64,000 nucleotides of DNA from Bombella intestini (GTDB lineage Bacteria; Pseudomonadota; Alphaproteobacteria; Acetobacterales; Acetobacteraceae), in assembly GCF_002003665.1 (NCBI RefSeq), contig NZ_JATM01000001.1, positions 186,001-250,000 of the forward strand, given 5' to 3'. The notes under the pieces are model-generated. The model saw only the letters and a list, made by a program, of their open reading frames with translations. It searched no databases and was not told where the DNA came from. This document shows, in pieces, positions 32,613-45,605 of this stretch. The stretch's first letter is position 1. Each line of letters opens with the position of its first letter. A program made the position numbers and the translations under genes.

Positions 32613-32948
32613 ATGAACGAGGCTGTTTTTCAGACCATCCAGTCTTTGGTGGACAAAAACCCTGTAATGCTCTTCATGAAGGGTGACAAGCAGTTCCCGC
32701 AATGTGGGTTCTCCGCTCGTGTCGTGCAGATTCTTACCCATGTAGGTGTGGATTTTGAGACAGAGAACGTGCTTGAGAGCCCGGAAATGCGTCAGGGAAT
32801 CAAGGATTTCTCCCAGTGGCCGACGATCCCGCAGCTTTATGTGAAGGGTGAGTTCATTGGCGGGTGCGATATCGTCACTGATATGTATCAGAGTGGCGAG
32901 CTTGAGAGCCTGCTGTCCGAAAAGGGCCTGTTGAAGAACGAAGGCTAA
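32613..32948 (+). CDS. grxD: monothiol glutaredoxin, Grx4 type
   Basis: Carries the CGFS active site in FPQCGFSARVVQ, plus KGDKQFP, the WPTIPQLYVKGEFIGGCDI block and a final helix. It delivers or senses [2Fe-2S] clusters together with BolA. Length 111. It lies 18 bp after bolA. Confidence 0.96.
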   Translation: MNEAVFQTIQSLVDKNPVMLFMKGDKQFPQCGFSARVVQILTHVGVDFETENVLESPEMRQGIKDFSQWPTIPQLYVKGEFIGGCDIVTDMYQSGELESLLSEKGLLKNEG

Positions 32949-33102
32949 TTTCGGAGGGGAATAGTCCTCATTAAATAAAAGTTGGCCTAGAGTTCGGGCG
33001 TTGCTTTCTCCGTCCTTCTATGGTTAGACTTGACGACTATTTGTAAGATGAGGGCTGTTCCCGTTGTGACGAGGCAATGGGAAAAGGTGGAGGGTTGAAG
33101 AC

Positions 33103-33420
33103 ATGGTGAAATCCCTTAAGGGAGGGGTTCTTTTTGGGCTTCTGGGGTGTGCAGGGTTAGCATCCGCTCCCGCAGCCCATGCGGATCGTATTCTGACGGA
33201 ACATGAAGCAAGTAAACTGACCTTCAGTGCTCTTATTGCTCCGCCGTCAGCTTTTCATCATGTAACGGTGGCTCATCGTTCAGCCTCCCATACACATTCT
33301 GGTGCAGCGATGCGCTTTGCTGCTTCGCATTATCACCGGGGTGTTGCCGTTCGTACTGTGGCCTTCCGTGGGCACGTGGTTAGCAAGCATCGGCGGAATA
33401 CACATCATCGCCGCGGGTGA
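33103..33420 (+). CDS. small secreted His/Arg-rich protein
   Basis: A 105-residue protein with a signal peptide (about 27 residues, ending AAHA) and a mature part rich in His, Arg, Ser and Ala that ends KHRRNTHHRRG. GGAGGG precedes the ATG. No family is recognised. A strong terminator follows, so it is probably its own transcript. Confidence 0.7.
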   Translation: MVKSLKGGVLFGLLGCAGLASAPAAHADRILTEHEASKLTFSALIAPPSAFHHVTVAHRSASHTHSGAAMRFAASHYHRGVAVRTVAFRGHVVSKHRRNTHHRRG

Positions 33421-33453
33421 GCTCGTCTCCTTGTGAGAATGAAATAGAAAATC

Positions 33454-33485
33454 CCACGGGTCTGCATTAGACTCGTGGTTTTTTT
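33454..33485 (+). terminator. intrinsic terminator
   Basis: Ten-pair stem CCACGGGTCT / AGACTCGTGG with one G-T pair and a GCATT loop, then seven T residues. Confidence 0.92.
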
Positions 33486-33496
33486 GTGCCTGTGTC

Positions 33497-36418
<2,922 letters not shown>

Positions 36419-36468
36419 GCACTTTGCTCCACGATGTTGCAGTGTCGTCTGGAAAAGGGGGCCGCCGT

Positions 36469-37911
36469 TCAGTCGTCCGCCCTGAGATGACTGTGCCGTA
36501 TGCTATAAGTGAAATAAATGATGGCACCAATGGCTAACCAGAGAATTAGGCGTCCCCATGTGATGAGGCTCATGGAGAGCATGACGCTGCCGCAAGAAAT
36601 AATGCCCAAAGATGGAATAAGCAGAGGGCCACCTGGCAGGCGGAAAGTACGGGGAGCATCGGGCGCTGTGAAGCGCAGGGCAATGACGCCTGCGCAGACG
36701 ATTACGAAGGCCGTTAGTGTGCCGATGGAGGCCATATTGGCCAGAATATCAATAGGCAGGCAGCAGGCCAGTAGACCGCTTGCAAGGAAGCTGAGCATAT
36801 GGCTCGGGACTGGCGTGTGGCTCTTGGGGTGCATCCGGCGGAAAAAGGCAGGTAGCAGGCCATCTTGAGACATGCTCATTAGAATACGGCTCTGCCCCAT
36901 CAGTAGGCCGTAAACGACCGAGACATACCCCAGACAGATACCCCCTTTGATGAGCAAGCTGAGCCACGGCAGATTGACGACATCCATGACGGTAGCAACC
37001 GGGCTCGGATCATGCGCAAAATGGTGATAATCCACCACGCCAACCAACACGGCAGACACGACAACATAGACGATGGCACAGATGATCTGACTGCCCAGAA
37101 TGGCAATAGGCATCGATCGCTGAGGGTTTTTTGTATCGTGAGCTGCCGTAGAGACGATATCGAAGCCGATATAGGCCAGAAAGGCCATTCCCGCCGCCCG
37201 CATGACGCCACTAAAACCGAACTCCCCGTAATGACCTTCATTGGGGGGGATGAAGGGGTGGAAATGGGCCATCTGAATGTGCGGAAGACAAGCCACGACC
37301 AGACCGACCAGCACGCAGACCTTGATACCGACAATAAGGCCGTTCATCCGGGAAGATTCTTTTGTGCCCCGTGTCAGCATGGTGGTGACGAGCCAGAGAA
37401 TAAACAGACAAGGCGCATTAAACCATGCATGGGCCATATGACCGTCAGGCAGTTCTACCAGTGTCATGGGCGGGTGTAATAGCCTCGGGTCTATGACGAT
37501 GCCCCAATCCTTGAGGAAAGAGGTCATATAACCGGACCAACTGGAAGCCACGGCAGCCGTGCTAACAGTATATTCAAGGATCAGATCCCAGCCGATGACC
37601 CACGCTACAAACTCACCTAAGGCAGCGTAGGCGTAGGAATAGGCCGACCCTCCAGAAGGGATCATCCCAGCCAGTTCAGCATAGCAGAGACCAGCAAAGC
37701 TGGCGGCTATGGCAGCAATGAGGAAAGCAAGAGGAATGGCTGGACCGGCATAGAGGCCGGAGGCCACACCTGTAAGGGAGAAGAGACCGGCCCCAATGGT
37801 CACGCCTACACCGATGGCAATAAGCTGCCATGTGCCGAAAATGCGTTTCAGCCCCGTTTGGGTAGAAGTTGAGGAGGTGATGGCTTTCTTGCGCCAGAGG
37901 GATGACATCAT
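36469..37911 (-). CDS. APC-superfamily amino acid permease (second of tandem array)
   Basis: Also 480 residues, with GVGVTIGAGLFSLTGVASG, CYAELAGMIPSGGSAYSYAY and LAYIGFDIVSTAAHD. It aligns along its whole length with both neighbours, including the external loop between helices 3 and 4 with a PDGH motif. Start ATG at 37911 or the adjacent ATG at 37908; neither has a clear ribosome binding site. Confidence 0.92.
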   Translation of the reverse strand: MMSSLWRKKAITSSTSTQTGLKRIFGTWQLIAIGVGVTIGAGLFSLTGVASGLYAGPAIPLAFLIAAIAASFAGLCYAELAGMIPSGGSAYSYAYAALGEFVAWVIGWDLILEYTVSTAAVASSWSGYMTSFLKDWGIVIDPRLLHPPMTLVELPDGHMAHAWFNAPCLFILWLVTTMLTRGTKESSRMNGLIVGIKVCVLVGLVVACLPHIQMAHFHPFIPPNEGHYGEFGFSGVMRAAGMAFLAYIGFDIVSTAAHDTKNPQRSMPIAILGSQIICAIVYVVVSAVLVGVVDYHHFAHDPSPVATVMDVVNLPWLSLLIKGGICLGYVSVVYGLLMGQSRILMSMSQDGLLPAFFRRMHPKSHTPVPSHMLSFLASGLLACCLPIDILANMASIGTLTAFVIVCAGVIALRFTAPDAPRTFRLPGGPLLIPSLGIISCGSVMLSMSLITWGRLILWLAIGAIIYFTYSIRHSHLRADD

Positions 37912-38042
37912 GGTGAAGAAGATTCCATGTCAGGTCGGTTCTGATCTGTTCTGGTTGTTATTTCAGACAGAGGCGGCACCCTAAGAGGGCATCACATCTA
38001 TAGTGAGCCCTCTTCTATGGAATAATATTATAAATTTCTACC

Positions 38043-39491
38043 CTAATTGATAGAGTTATTGCGTAACCGGCTTTTTCTGATGCCATAAGCGAAATAGACA
38101 CAGAACCCTAGAACCAACCAGACCAGTAGGCGGACCCATGTTAGACCGCTCATGGACCCCATAACGATGCCGCAGGAGATAATGCCCAGCAGGGGAACCA
38201 CAAACGGCCCACCCGGTACACGGAAACTACGTGGTGCATCCGGGGCCCGGAGACGTAGAGCCGTAACGCCAGCCGAGACGATGACGAAGGCTAGTAGCGT
38301 TCCAATGGAGGTCATTTCTCCCAGAGTAGCGATGGGGACGCAGCCGGCCAGCAAAGCAGCAGCCACGGCGGTGACGATGTGTGCCGTCCATGGGGTGCGG
38401 GTACCCTCATGAAGGCGGGCAATGAAGGAGGGAAGCAACCCGTCTTCAGCCATGTTCATAGCAATGCGGCTTTGTCCGATGAGCAAACCAAACAGGACGG
38501 AGATAAAGCCAAACGTAATGCCGATTTTCACCAGAACCGCCATCCAAGGCATATTGATCTTGTCCATGGCTGTGGCAACGGGGCTGGGGTCATGGGCGAG
38601 GGTGTGATAGTCCACCACGCCAACAAGAATGGTGGAAAAGACGACATAGATAACGGCACAGGTCAGCAGGCTGCCCAGAATGCCAATCGGCATGTTACGC
38701 TGGGGATTTTTTGTGTCTTGCGCCGCTGTGGAGACAATATCAATACCGACGTAGGCAAAGAAGGCCATCCCGGCGGCACGCATGATCCCGCTGATACCAA
38801 ACTGCCCGAATTCTCCCGTATTAGCAGGGATGAAGGGGTGGAAGTGGCTGGTATCAACAAAAGGCGTGCAGACGATGATCAAGCCGGCAATGACAAGAAT
38901 CTTGATCAACACAACCAATGAGTTAAGACGAACGGAGAAGTTGGTCCCCCGCATCAGCATGAGGGTGATGATGAAGAGGAGGAGCATCCCCGGAGCATTG
39001 CACCATGCCTGCACTGTATGGCCATCTGGCATAGTGACGGTGGTTCCCGGTGGGTTGAGTAATCGTGGATCAATAATGATGTTCCATCCCTTGAGGAGGG
39101 AAGCGATATAACCTGAAGCGCTGGAAGCCACGGCAGCGGCCCCGACCGTATATTCAAGGATCAGGTCCCAGCCGATGATCCACGCTACAATCTCACCAAG
39201 TCCGGCATAAGCGTAGGCATAGGCCGAGCCACCGGCAGGCAGCATCCCGGCTAGCTCGGCATAGCAAAGCCCAGCAAAACTGGCCGCAATGGCTGCGATG
39301 AGGAAGGAGATAACCACTGCTGGCCCTGCATTTTGGCCAGCGGCAACACCCGTGAGGGAGAAAAGACCTGTCCCGACGGTAACACCAACGCCCATGGCGA
39401 TGAGACGCCACGGGCCGAACACACGTTTCAGCCCGTTATTTTGGCTCTCTGGAGGGGGAACTTGTTTGGTTTGCCAGAAGGGCAAGGTCAT
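38043..39491 (-). CDS. APC-superfamily amino acid permease (first of tandem array)
   Basis: About 482 residues, with GVGVTVGTGLFSLTGVAAG, CYAELAGMLPAGGSAYAYAY and FAYVGIDIVSTAAQD. It is promoter-proximal and divergent from glyA. The ATG at 39491 is favoured over 39509 because GAGAG lies upstream. Residue choice differs among the three copies mostly in the loop after helix 3 and in helix 5, where substrate preference may have diverged (inference). A 131-bp gap separates it from the second copy. Confidence 0.92.
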   Translation of the reverse strand: MTLPFWQTKQVPPPESQNNGLKRVFGPWRLIAMGVGVTVGTGLFSLTGVAAGQNAGPAVVISFLIAAIAASFAGLCYAELAGMLPAGGSAYAYAYAGLGEIVAWIIGWDLILEYTVGAAAVASSASGYIASLLKGWNIIIDPRLLNPPGTTVTMPDGHTVQAWCNAPGMLLLFIITLMLMRGTNFSVRLNSLVVLIKILVIAGLIIVCTPFVDTSHFHPFIPANTGEFGQFGISGIMRAAGMAFFAYVGIDIVSTAAQDTKNPQRNMPIGILGSLLTCAVIYVVFSTILVGVVDYHTLAHDPSPVATAMDKINMPWMAVLVKIGITFGFISVLFGLLIGQSRIAMNMAEDGLLPSFIARLHEGTRTPWTAHIVTAVAAALLAGCVPIATLGEMTSIGTLLAFVIVSAGVTALRLRAPDAPRSFRVPGGPFVVPLLGIISCGIVMGSMSGLTWVRLLVWLVLGFCVYFAYGIRKSRLRNNSIN

Positions 39492-39595
39492 TGAAGGACA
39501 CTCTCGCATTTTTTAAACGTAATTAACGTGCAACGATAGACGCGCTTGGCTCTCGCGCCTATAGAAAGAAAAGAGTTTTTTTGCGGGGAGTATGG

Positions 39596-40897
39596 ATGAC
39601 AATGTCCAAAAGCACCAACCAGGCCGGTCTGCACTCTTTTTTTCATGCCGCTCTTAAAGAGCGTGATCATGAGGTCAGTGCAATTCTGAATGCCGAGCTT
39701 GAACGTCAGCAGGATGGCATCGAGCTGATCGCTTCTGAGAACATGGCGTCCTTCGCCGTAATGGAAGCTCAGGGTTCCGTCCTGACCAACAAATACGCCG
39801 AGGGTCTGCCGGGCCGCCGCTATTATGGTGGCTGCGTTGATGTGGACAAGGTCGAGAACCTTGCCATTGATCGTCTGAAGAAGCTTTTCGGTGCTGAATT
39901 CGTCAATGTTCAGCCGCATTCTGGTGCCAATGCCAATCAGGCAGCCTTTATGGCACTGGCAAAGCCGGGTGATACCATCCTTGGCATGAGCCTTGCCGCT
40001 GGTGGTCACCTGACCCATGGTGCAGCCCCGAACTATTCCGGTAAGTGGTTCAATGCTGTGCAGTACGGCGTGCGTGGTGAAGACGGTCTGCTCGACTATG
40101 AGGAGATGGAACGTCTGGCCCGTGAGCATAAGCCTCGCATCATCGTGGCTGGTAGCTCTGCCTATCCCCGCGTGATCGACTTCCCCCGTTTCCGCAAGAT
40201 TGCTGATGAGGTCGGTGCTTACCTGATGGTGGACATGGCCCATTTCGCCGGGCTGGTGGCTGCCGGTATTTATCCGAGCCCGGTTCCTTATGCTGATATC
40301 ACGACTTCCACGACACATAAGACGCTGCGTGGCCCCCGTGGTGGTATCATCATGACCAACGATGCGGATATTGCTAAGAAGATCAACTCCGCGGTGTTCC
40401 CTGGTCTTCAGGGTGGCCCATTGATGCACGTCATCGCTGGTAAGGCTGTAGCCTTTGGTGAGGCCCTGCAGGGTGAGTTCAAGGAGTATCAGCAGCGTGT
40501 GCAGGCCAATGCCCGTGCGCTGGCTGATGAGCTTCTGAAATGTGGGTTCGACATCGTGACGGGTGGTACGGATACTCATCTCGTGCTGGTGGACCTGCGC
40601 CCCAAGAAGGTGACCGGCAAGAAGGCCGAAGCCCTTATGGAGCGTGCTGGCATTACCGCTAACAAGAATGCTGTGCCGTTCGATCCTGAAAAGCCGTTCG
40701 TGACCTCCGGCGTGCGTCTGGGTAGCCCGGCTGCTACGGCCCGTGGCTTCGGTGAGGCAGAGTTCCGTCAGGTGGCTCGCATGATTGATGCCGTGTTGAG
40801 CGCTGATGAGAATGATGACGCTACTTTCGAGCGTATCCGCAAGGATGTGAAGGAGCTGTGCGCTCGCTTCCCGATCTATGATCGTGCCTCTGCCTGA
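39596..40897 (+). CDS. glyA: serine hydroxymethyltransferase
   Basis: PLP enzyme converting serine and tetrahydrofolate to glycine and methylene-THF. Marks are the IELIASEN block, [28 protein letters not shown] and the PLP-lysine region [21 protein letters not shown] stands five bases before the ATG at 39596; an ATG at 39602 is the alternative. Divergent from the permeases, whose substrate may include an amino acid linked to this reaction, but that is a guess. Confidence 0.97.
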   Translation: MTMSKSTNQAGLHSFFHAALKERDHEVSAILNAELERQQDGIELIASENMASFAVMEAQGSVLTNKYAEGLPGRRYYGGCVDVDKVENLAIDRLKKLFGAEFVNVQPHSGANANQAAFMALAKPGDTILGMSLAAGGHLTHGAAPNYSGKWFNAVQYGVRGEDGLLDYEEMERLAREHKPRIIVAGSSAYPRVIDFPRFRKIADEVGAYLMVDMAHFAGLVAAGIYPSPVPYADITTSTTHKTLRGPRGGIIMTNDADIAKKINSAVFPGLQGGPLMHVIAGKAVAFGEALQGEFKEYQQRVQANARALADELLKCGFDIVTGGTDTHLVLVDLRPKKVTGKKAEALMERAGITANKNAVPFDPEKPFVTSGVRLGSPAATARGFGEAEFRQVARMIDAVLSADENDDATFERIRKDVKELCARFPIYDRASA

Positions 40898-40913
40898 TTA
40901 AGGCTGAAGCAGA

Positions 40914-40941
40914 GGTGGCATGACGTAACAGTCATGCCACC
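40914..40941. terminator. perfect hairpin between convergent glyA and helicase genes
   Basis: An 11-bp perfect stem GGTGGCATGAC / GTCATGCCACC with a six-base loop lies 17 bp after glyA and 16 bp after the helicase stop. There is no T tract on either side, so it may be a weak or factor-assisted bidirectional terminator or an mRNA 3'-end stabiliser. Confidence 0.55.
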
Positions 40942-40956
40942 CCGGAAAAGCTATTC

Positions 40957-42114
40957 CTATAGTGTTTCCGCTGTAATGATGCGGATACGGTATTGGATGT
41001 GCTTTTCGATATCTCGCAGGCGGGTCCGTTCATCTAGCGTAGCGAAGGTAACGGCCCGGCCCTGTTTTCCTGCACGGGCTGTTCGGCCGATGCGGTGAAT
41101 GTAGAGTTCTGGCGTCTGTGGTAGGTCCATGTTCACGACCAGCTGGATATCATCAATATCCAAGCCCCGGGCGGCAATGTCCGTTGTCACGAGAATGGAA
41201 TTAGCCTGCGTCTGATAACGCTCAAGCGTTTTCTTCCGGTCGCCCTGTGTTTGGCCACCGTGAAGAGCGATAGCTTTATACCCGGCTTTTCTTAGCAGCT
41301 TTGCAACAGAATCGGCTTTCTGCTTCGTTTTCGTGAAAATGATGACCCGGCCCGTTTTGGAGCCAGTCTGTATCTTTGACCGCTCTAGTACTGTCAGAAG
41401 GAGCGGTTCTTTCTGTGATTCTGTGATGAATAGGGCTTGCTGGCGGATGCGCCGTGGCGTGACTTCCTCTTCACCGGGTTCGACACGAACGGGGTCTTTC
41501 GTAACCCGTTTCGCTAACGCCATGACAGGCTCCGGCAAGGTGGCCGAACAGAAGATAGTCTGGGGGCGGTCAGCAATATAGGGCACAAGAGCTGTCATGC
41601 TGGCCGAAAATTCTTCATCAAGAAGGCGGTCTGCTTCATCCAGTACTAGATAGACGATATGTTCTAGCGACAGCTCGCCTTTTTCCACAAAATCTAGAAG
41701 CCGCCCATGCGTGGCAACGATGATGTCGGCTCCCTGCGCCAGAGAAAGGGCCTGCTGCTCACGAGGCACGCCACCGCAGATCACTCGTGTGCGGAGGGGA
41801 AGCTGGCGGCCAAGTTGACGGCAGACGCTAGCTGTCTGCATGGCGAGGTCCCGGGTAGGTTCTAGTATCAGAACTCGAGGAATAGAATCGGCTGTTTCTT
41901 CTTGTTTGAGGCTGGCCAGCTTCTGGAGAGCAGGGAGGACAAAGGCGGCAGTTTTTCCTGTGCCGGTCTGTCCGGGCAGAAGAACGTCACGGCCTGCCAG
42001 AAGGGGAGGGATACCTTGCTGCTGGATAGGCGTTGGCCTTGTCATGCCTGCTTTATGAGCAGCCTGAATAAGTAGGCCGGAAAGGCCAAGGTCCGTGAAA
42101 TCTGTTTGTGTCAT
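40957..42114 (-). CDS. DEAD-box ATP-dependent RNA helicase
   Basis: A 385-residue RhlE/DeaD-like helicase core with nearly no C-terminal tail. Motifs in order: Q motif (TRPTPIQQQGIP), Walker A GQTGTGKT, PTRDLAMQ, DEAD box VLDEADRLL, SAT, and the C-lobe VTTDIAARGLDID and HRIGRTARAG. It probably unwinds structured RNA in ribosome assembly or decay. Convergent with glyA. Confidence 0.95.
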   Translation of the reverse strand: MTQTDFTDLGLSGLLIQAAHKAGMTRPTPIQQQGIPPLLAGRDVLLPGQTGTGKTAAFVLPALQKLASLKQEETADSIPRVLILEPTRDLAMQTASVCRQLGRQLPLRTRVICGGVPREQQALSLAQGADIIVATHGRLLDFVEKGELSLEHIVYLVLDEADRLLDEEFSASMTALVPYIADRPQTIFCSATLPEPVMALAKRVTKDPVRVEPGEEEVTPRRIRQQALFITESQKEPLLLTVLERSKIQTGSKTGRVIIFTKTKQKADSVAKLLRKAGYKAIALHGGQTQGDRKKTLERYQTQANSILVTTDIAARGLDIDDIQLVVNMDLPQTPELYIHRIGRTARAGKQGRAVTFATLDERTRLRDIEKHIQYRIRIITAETL

Positions 42115-42182
42115 GAAGATCAGTCTTGCCAGAAGAAGGATGTTGGTGTGATGGACGGGACCATACCCGGAGGAGATTAGGA

Positions 42183-43133
42183 ATGCACGCAGCCATCATA
42201 GCCGAAGATTTTGCCGGGATGAGGTCGCAGGGGCGAGGTTTGGCAGAGCGGGCGGGGTTTTCGTGGGCGTTTCATCCTGTTGTTATTAACAAGGAAAAAT
42301 TGGTCTCACGTTTGCCCGTCCGTTTTTGGCCGCATGCTCTGGGTCTATTTGCCCCATTCAACCTTGCCCCTTCAACCCGTCTCATCATTAGTGTGGGGGG
42401 GAAAGGTGCTGTTGCCGGGGCAGCTTTGGGTAAACACTATGGATTGCCTGTAGTGCAGATACAGCATCCACGGGCAAAACTCTCTCCCTTTGCCCTTGTT
42501 GTGGCTAGTCAGCATGACCGCCTTGTAGGGCCGAATGTGCTGTCAGTCCGTACGGCCATGCATGACGCCACACCGGCCCGTTTGGATCAAGCTGTCGGGC
42601 AATGGCAAGAGTGCATCCGTGCAGGGGCGCAGCAGGTTCTTGGTGTGCTGATTGGCGGTTCGAATGGGCGTTATAGGTTGGAAGAAGCTGAAGCTGTTGC
42701 TTTATCGGATGAACTGGCTGCTTTCATGAGATTGACGAATGCCCGTTGTGTGTTGACACCTTCCCGGCGTACGTCCCGTCGGGCTTTAGCTGTTTTTCAA
42801 GAGCGTTTGGCGCCTCTGGGTGCTGTCGTGATGGAAGGGGACGGAGGAGAAAACCCCTATATGGGGGTATTGGCTTGTTCTGATGTGCTGGCAGTTACGC
42901 AGGATAGTGTTTCCATGATGTCAGAGGCGGTGGCGACGGAAAAGCCCGTATGTATTCTCCCTCTAAAGGGGCGGTCATCCCGGATAGAACGCTTCGTAAC
43001 CATACTTGAAAAAGCGGGACGTGTTCAGTCTTCTTTAAGGAACATATCATTTATGCCCTGCGAAAGACTTGACGATACTACATTGGCGGCTGATGAAATA
43101 CATCATCGTATCCAATTCAGTCAGGAAGGATAA
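42183..43133 (+). CDS. ELM1/GtrOC1-family protein
   Basis: About 316 residues. The pattern SVGGKGAVAGAALGKHYGLPVVQIQHP, a VLIGGSNGRYRL block in the middle and a late TQDSVSMMSEAVATEKPV motif match the ELM1 family (mitochondrial fission ELM1-like, formerly DUF1022), widespread in alphaproteobacteria and resembling nucleotide-sugar transferase folds. A role in envelope glycan synthesis is inferred. GGAGGAG precedes the ATG at 42183. A large unknown gene follows 4 bp later. Confidence 0.82.
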   Translation: MHAAIIAEDFAGMRSQGRGLAERAGFSWAFHPVVINKEKLVSRLPVRFWPHALGLFAPFNLAPSTRLIISVGGKGAVAGAALGKHYGLPVVQIQHPRAKLSPFALVVASQHDRLVGPNVLSVRTAMHDATPARLDQAVGQWQECIRAGAQQVLGVLIGGSNGRYRLEEAEAVALSDELAAFMRLTNARCVLTPSRRTSRRALAVFQERLAPLGAVVMEGDGGENPYMGVLACSDVLAVTQDSVSMMSEAVATEKPVCILPLKGRSSRIERFVTILEKAGRVQSSLRNISFMPCERLDDTTLAADEIHHRIQFSQEG

Positions 43134-43137
43134 CCTT

Positions 43138-45027
43138 ATGCTGGATATAGAGACATTTGGCCCGCAGGGGGGTAATGTCCTTTACAAGGCCCTGTCCCAT
43201 CCTTTGGCTGTTGATGCGATGAAGGCACTTGAGCAGAGGCTTACGGGCAAGACGCTTGCTGTCTATGACCCGGATAATTATCTGCAGACAGTCCATGGAT
43301 TATATCCGGCTATCCAGCCGGCTGTTATGCTGACCCATGATAGCGAGCAGGTCGGGCAGCCTGATGGATTGGGCGGTCAGAAAAGAGCCATCGTGCATCT
43401 GGCTGAGATCAAGGTGGATGCCGTACTGGCTCTTTCATTTGATGATGCCAGAATGAGGGCCCGTCTTGAGGGTGTTCTAGGGGGGAAGCCTCTTTACACG
43501 TTGGGCGAAGCAAAGCTACCGGATGACTTTTTGCCATATCAGCGGCCTTATCTGGATAAATGCAATTTTGCGACTAATTTTGCGTTCTTCCGGGAGACGG
43601 AGCATTTCAGCACAAGATTGGTTACGGCGAATTATTGGTCGAGTTACGGCGCAACAGAGATCCGCTATTGGCTTCGATTGTTTGATGGCTCTGGTCACAT
43701 CATGGCGGAATGGTACCAAGAGGTGGAAGACCCCAATGGGGGCGTGATCATCGATAGTCGTAAGGTGAAGGAGGAGTTCGGTCTACCGCACTTTACGGGA
43801 CAGCTTTTCATCCATGTGATCGGGGCGAAGGGGCATGATGTTGTAAAATATGCTCTGGATAGTTTTGGCCGGAATGGAGACCCCAGTCTCTCTGTGACGC
43901 ATGATGCTAATGCGTGGCCTTCCATGCGTTTTGCAACATTGCCTGCACCGGATAAGGGGGAGACGGTGCTTCTCTGGGTGCAGAATAGCCACGGTACGGC
44001 CATTCCTGATGGGGCAATCACGCTGAACCCAATGGGGGAAGACCATCATCGGGCGGTGGAACAGGCTGTCGGACCGTATGAGACCGTTGCAGTTGATGTT
44101 GGGGCGTTATTTCCGACCCTACAGTGGCCGGCGCAGTTGGAGCTTCGTTCAGGGCGGCATCTGGTGCGGCCACGTTATGAAGTTGTGCAGAGGGGGCGGA
44201 CCCGCATTGCACATATGAATGTAGAACGTGCCAATCTACTGCCTGACCCGGCTATTCGTAGCATGTCGCCGTTGCTAGGGCGTGGTTTTGTATTGCCTTT
44301 CCCGGTACCTGATCCGGCATCCTACACTAGTTTTGTACAACCCAATCCTATGTCCGAGGCACTTACGAGTATGCCGATGAGGCTTGATCTGTTTGATGAA
44401 TCAGGACGGGAGTGTGGTAGTCATTTTCTAGGGAATTTGCCGCGTAATCATAGGGGAGCCATTGCATTGCATGAGCTTCTGGATCAACCGGGGCATGCGG
44501 AACTAGTGTATGATTTCCGAGACGGTGGAGATGGAGATGGTTGGCCCCATGCCTTGATGCGGTACCGGCATATCCAGACAGATCATGCCGCAGAGACAAG
44601 TTTTGGCGGGCATATCTTCAACACCATGATGACATGGCGAAATGAGCCGCAATCTTACGCTGGGCCACCGCCCGGTTTGACGACCAGGCTATTTCTGAAG
44701 TTGGGTCAGCGGCTTGATGGTGGGGTGTTGCGGAGTTTTTGTTACTTGATTTACCCCACGTCTTTGCGTGAGGGGCGTCAACCTTCACAGACATGTTTGT
44801 ATCTTTATGGTGTCGATGGTCATGAGTTGGCGCAGAAGACCATTACCATTCAGCCTTCCGGCTCTTATCTGGTGAAGCCTGATGATCTGTTTGATTCGGA
44901 ATTGTTACATCAGGCCGGAGAGGGTGGTTACGTTCTGATACGGGATTTGACCTGTCGTCTCTTTGGTTATCATGGGCTGGAGAATGGAGCAGGGGGCTTT
45001 TCTCTGGACCATATGTTTGGTTTTTGA
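43138..45027 (+). CDS. large conserved-looking protein of unknown function
   Basis: About 629 residues, no signal peptide and no membrane helix visible. The N-terminal 150 residues resemble a regulatory or nucleotide-sugar domain (YDPDNYLQTVHGLYPA; LSFDDARMRARLEGVLGG). The remainder is rich in beta-type sequence with repeated acidic and aromatic blocks. No family is recognised. AAGGA precedes the ATG at 43138, 4 bp after the ELM1-like gene, so the two likely form one operon and may act on the same surface glycan (inference). Confidence 0.75.
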   Translation: MLDIETFGPQGGNVLYKALSHPLAVDAMKALEQRLTGKTLAVYDPDNYLQTVHGLYPAIQPAVMLTHDSEQVGQPDGLGGQKRAIVHLAEIKVDAVLALSFDDARMRARLEGVLGGKPLYTLGEAKLPDDFLPYQRPYLDKCNFATNFAFFRETEHFSTRLVTANYWSSYGATEIRYWLRLFDGSGHIMAEWYQEVEDPNGGVIIDSRKVKEEFGLPHFTGQLFIHVIGAKGHDVVKYALDSFGRNGDPSLSVTHDANAWPSMRFATLPAPDKGETVLLWVQNSHGTAIPDGAITLNPMGEDHHRAVEQAVGPYETVAVDVGALFPTLQWPAQLELRSGRHLVRPRYEVVQRGRTRIAHMNVERANLLPDPAIRSMSPLLGRGFVLPFPVPDPASYTSFVQPNPMSEALTSMPMRLDLFDESGRECGSHFLGNLPRNHRGAIALHELLDQPGHAELVYDFRDGGDGDGWPHALMRYRHIQTDHAAETSFGGHIFNTMMTWRNEPQSYAGPPPGLTTRLFLKLGQRLDGGVLRSFCYLIYPTSLREGRQPSQTCLYLYGVDGHELAQKTITIQPSGSYLVKPDDLFDSELLHQAGEGGYVLIRDLTCRLFGYHGLENGAGGFSLDHMFGF

Positions 45028-45117
45028 AGGATAATGTTAAAATAATCTGTATGTTATCCTGTATCTCCTCTTGCCAGAGGTAAAGGGTAGGGGTATAAGA
45101 CGGCCATCCAAAGAGAT

Positions 45118-45192
45118 GGATGCGTAGCTCAGCGGTAGAGCACTGCCTTCACACGGCAGGGGTCACAGGTTCAATCCCTGTCGCATCCACCA
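45118..45192 (+). tRNA. tRNA-Val (anticodon CAC)
   Basis: A full cloverleaf can be drawn: acceptor GGATGCG / CGCATCC, anticodon stem CTGCC / GGCAG with loop TTCACAC (anticodon CAC, reading GUG), T-arm with GGTTCAATC and an encoded CCA end. Phage sequence begins directly after it. Confidence 0.97.
45158..45181 (+). repeat. 24-bp repeat in tRNA-Val(CAC), candidate phage attachment core
   Basis: AGGGGTCACAGGTTCAATCC followed by CTGT is identical in the tRNA-Val(GAC) gene at 53934-53957. Phage lysis-module DNA begins within about 100 bp downstream of both copies, so this T-arm region is a likely integrase target. Confidence 0.5.
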
Positions 45193-45341
45193 TGGATTTT
45201 CCTAAAAAATGGCTGAAAACTGCCGGTCGTACTGGGGACCACTTCTGCTCCTGTCATCCCTTATTTTCCCTTTTCGTCCCGTTTCTTGCCACGATTCTCC
45301 GTAGTTTCTTGCCCACCCATTTTGAGTGGTGGGCAACGGTT

Positions 45342-45605
45342 TTAGTGGTCGTTTTTCCCCCAGCAAGCCGCATTCTCTCGCAGGGCATAATCCAGATCAG
45401 CCGCCTGGATACGGACGTTCTTCAATTCTGGGTGGGCCACCATCTCTGCATAGGCACCCTGCTGCTGCTCTACTGTAGGCGTCCGCAGGTTGAGGCATTG
45501 CTGGCGGATGCGGATCTCGCTGCACCCACCTAGTAGGGCGATGCCACAGGCCAGAACCAGAGCGCATGGGATGAAAAGCCAGAGCGGACTTTCCTTCTTC
45601 ATCAC
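45342..45605 (-). CDS. phage small lipoprotein, o-spanin (Rz1) candidate, remnant copy
   Basis: An 87-residue protein with a signal helix and lipobox LLGGC, then RIRQQCLNLRTPTVEQQQGAY. It is nearly identical to the intact copy at 54141-54404; differences are conservative. Its upstream partner is broken, so it is probably a passenger. Confidence 0.72.
   Translation of the reverse strand: MMKKESPLWLFIPCALVLACGIALLGGCSEIRIRQQCLNLRTPTVEQQQGAYAEMVAHPELKNVRIQAADLDYALRENAACWGKNDH

Noticed and set aside
45030-45062. AGGATAA / TTATCCT inverted repeat before tRNA-Val(CAC) as a terminator.
   Set aside because: Arms are seven bases with a long AT-rich loop and no T tract.
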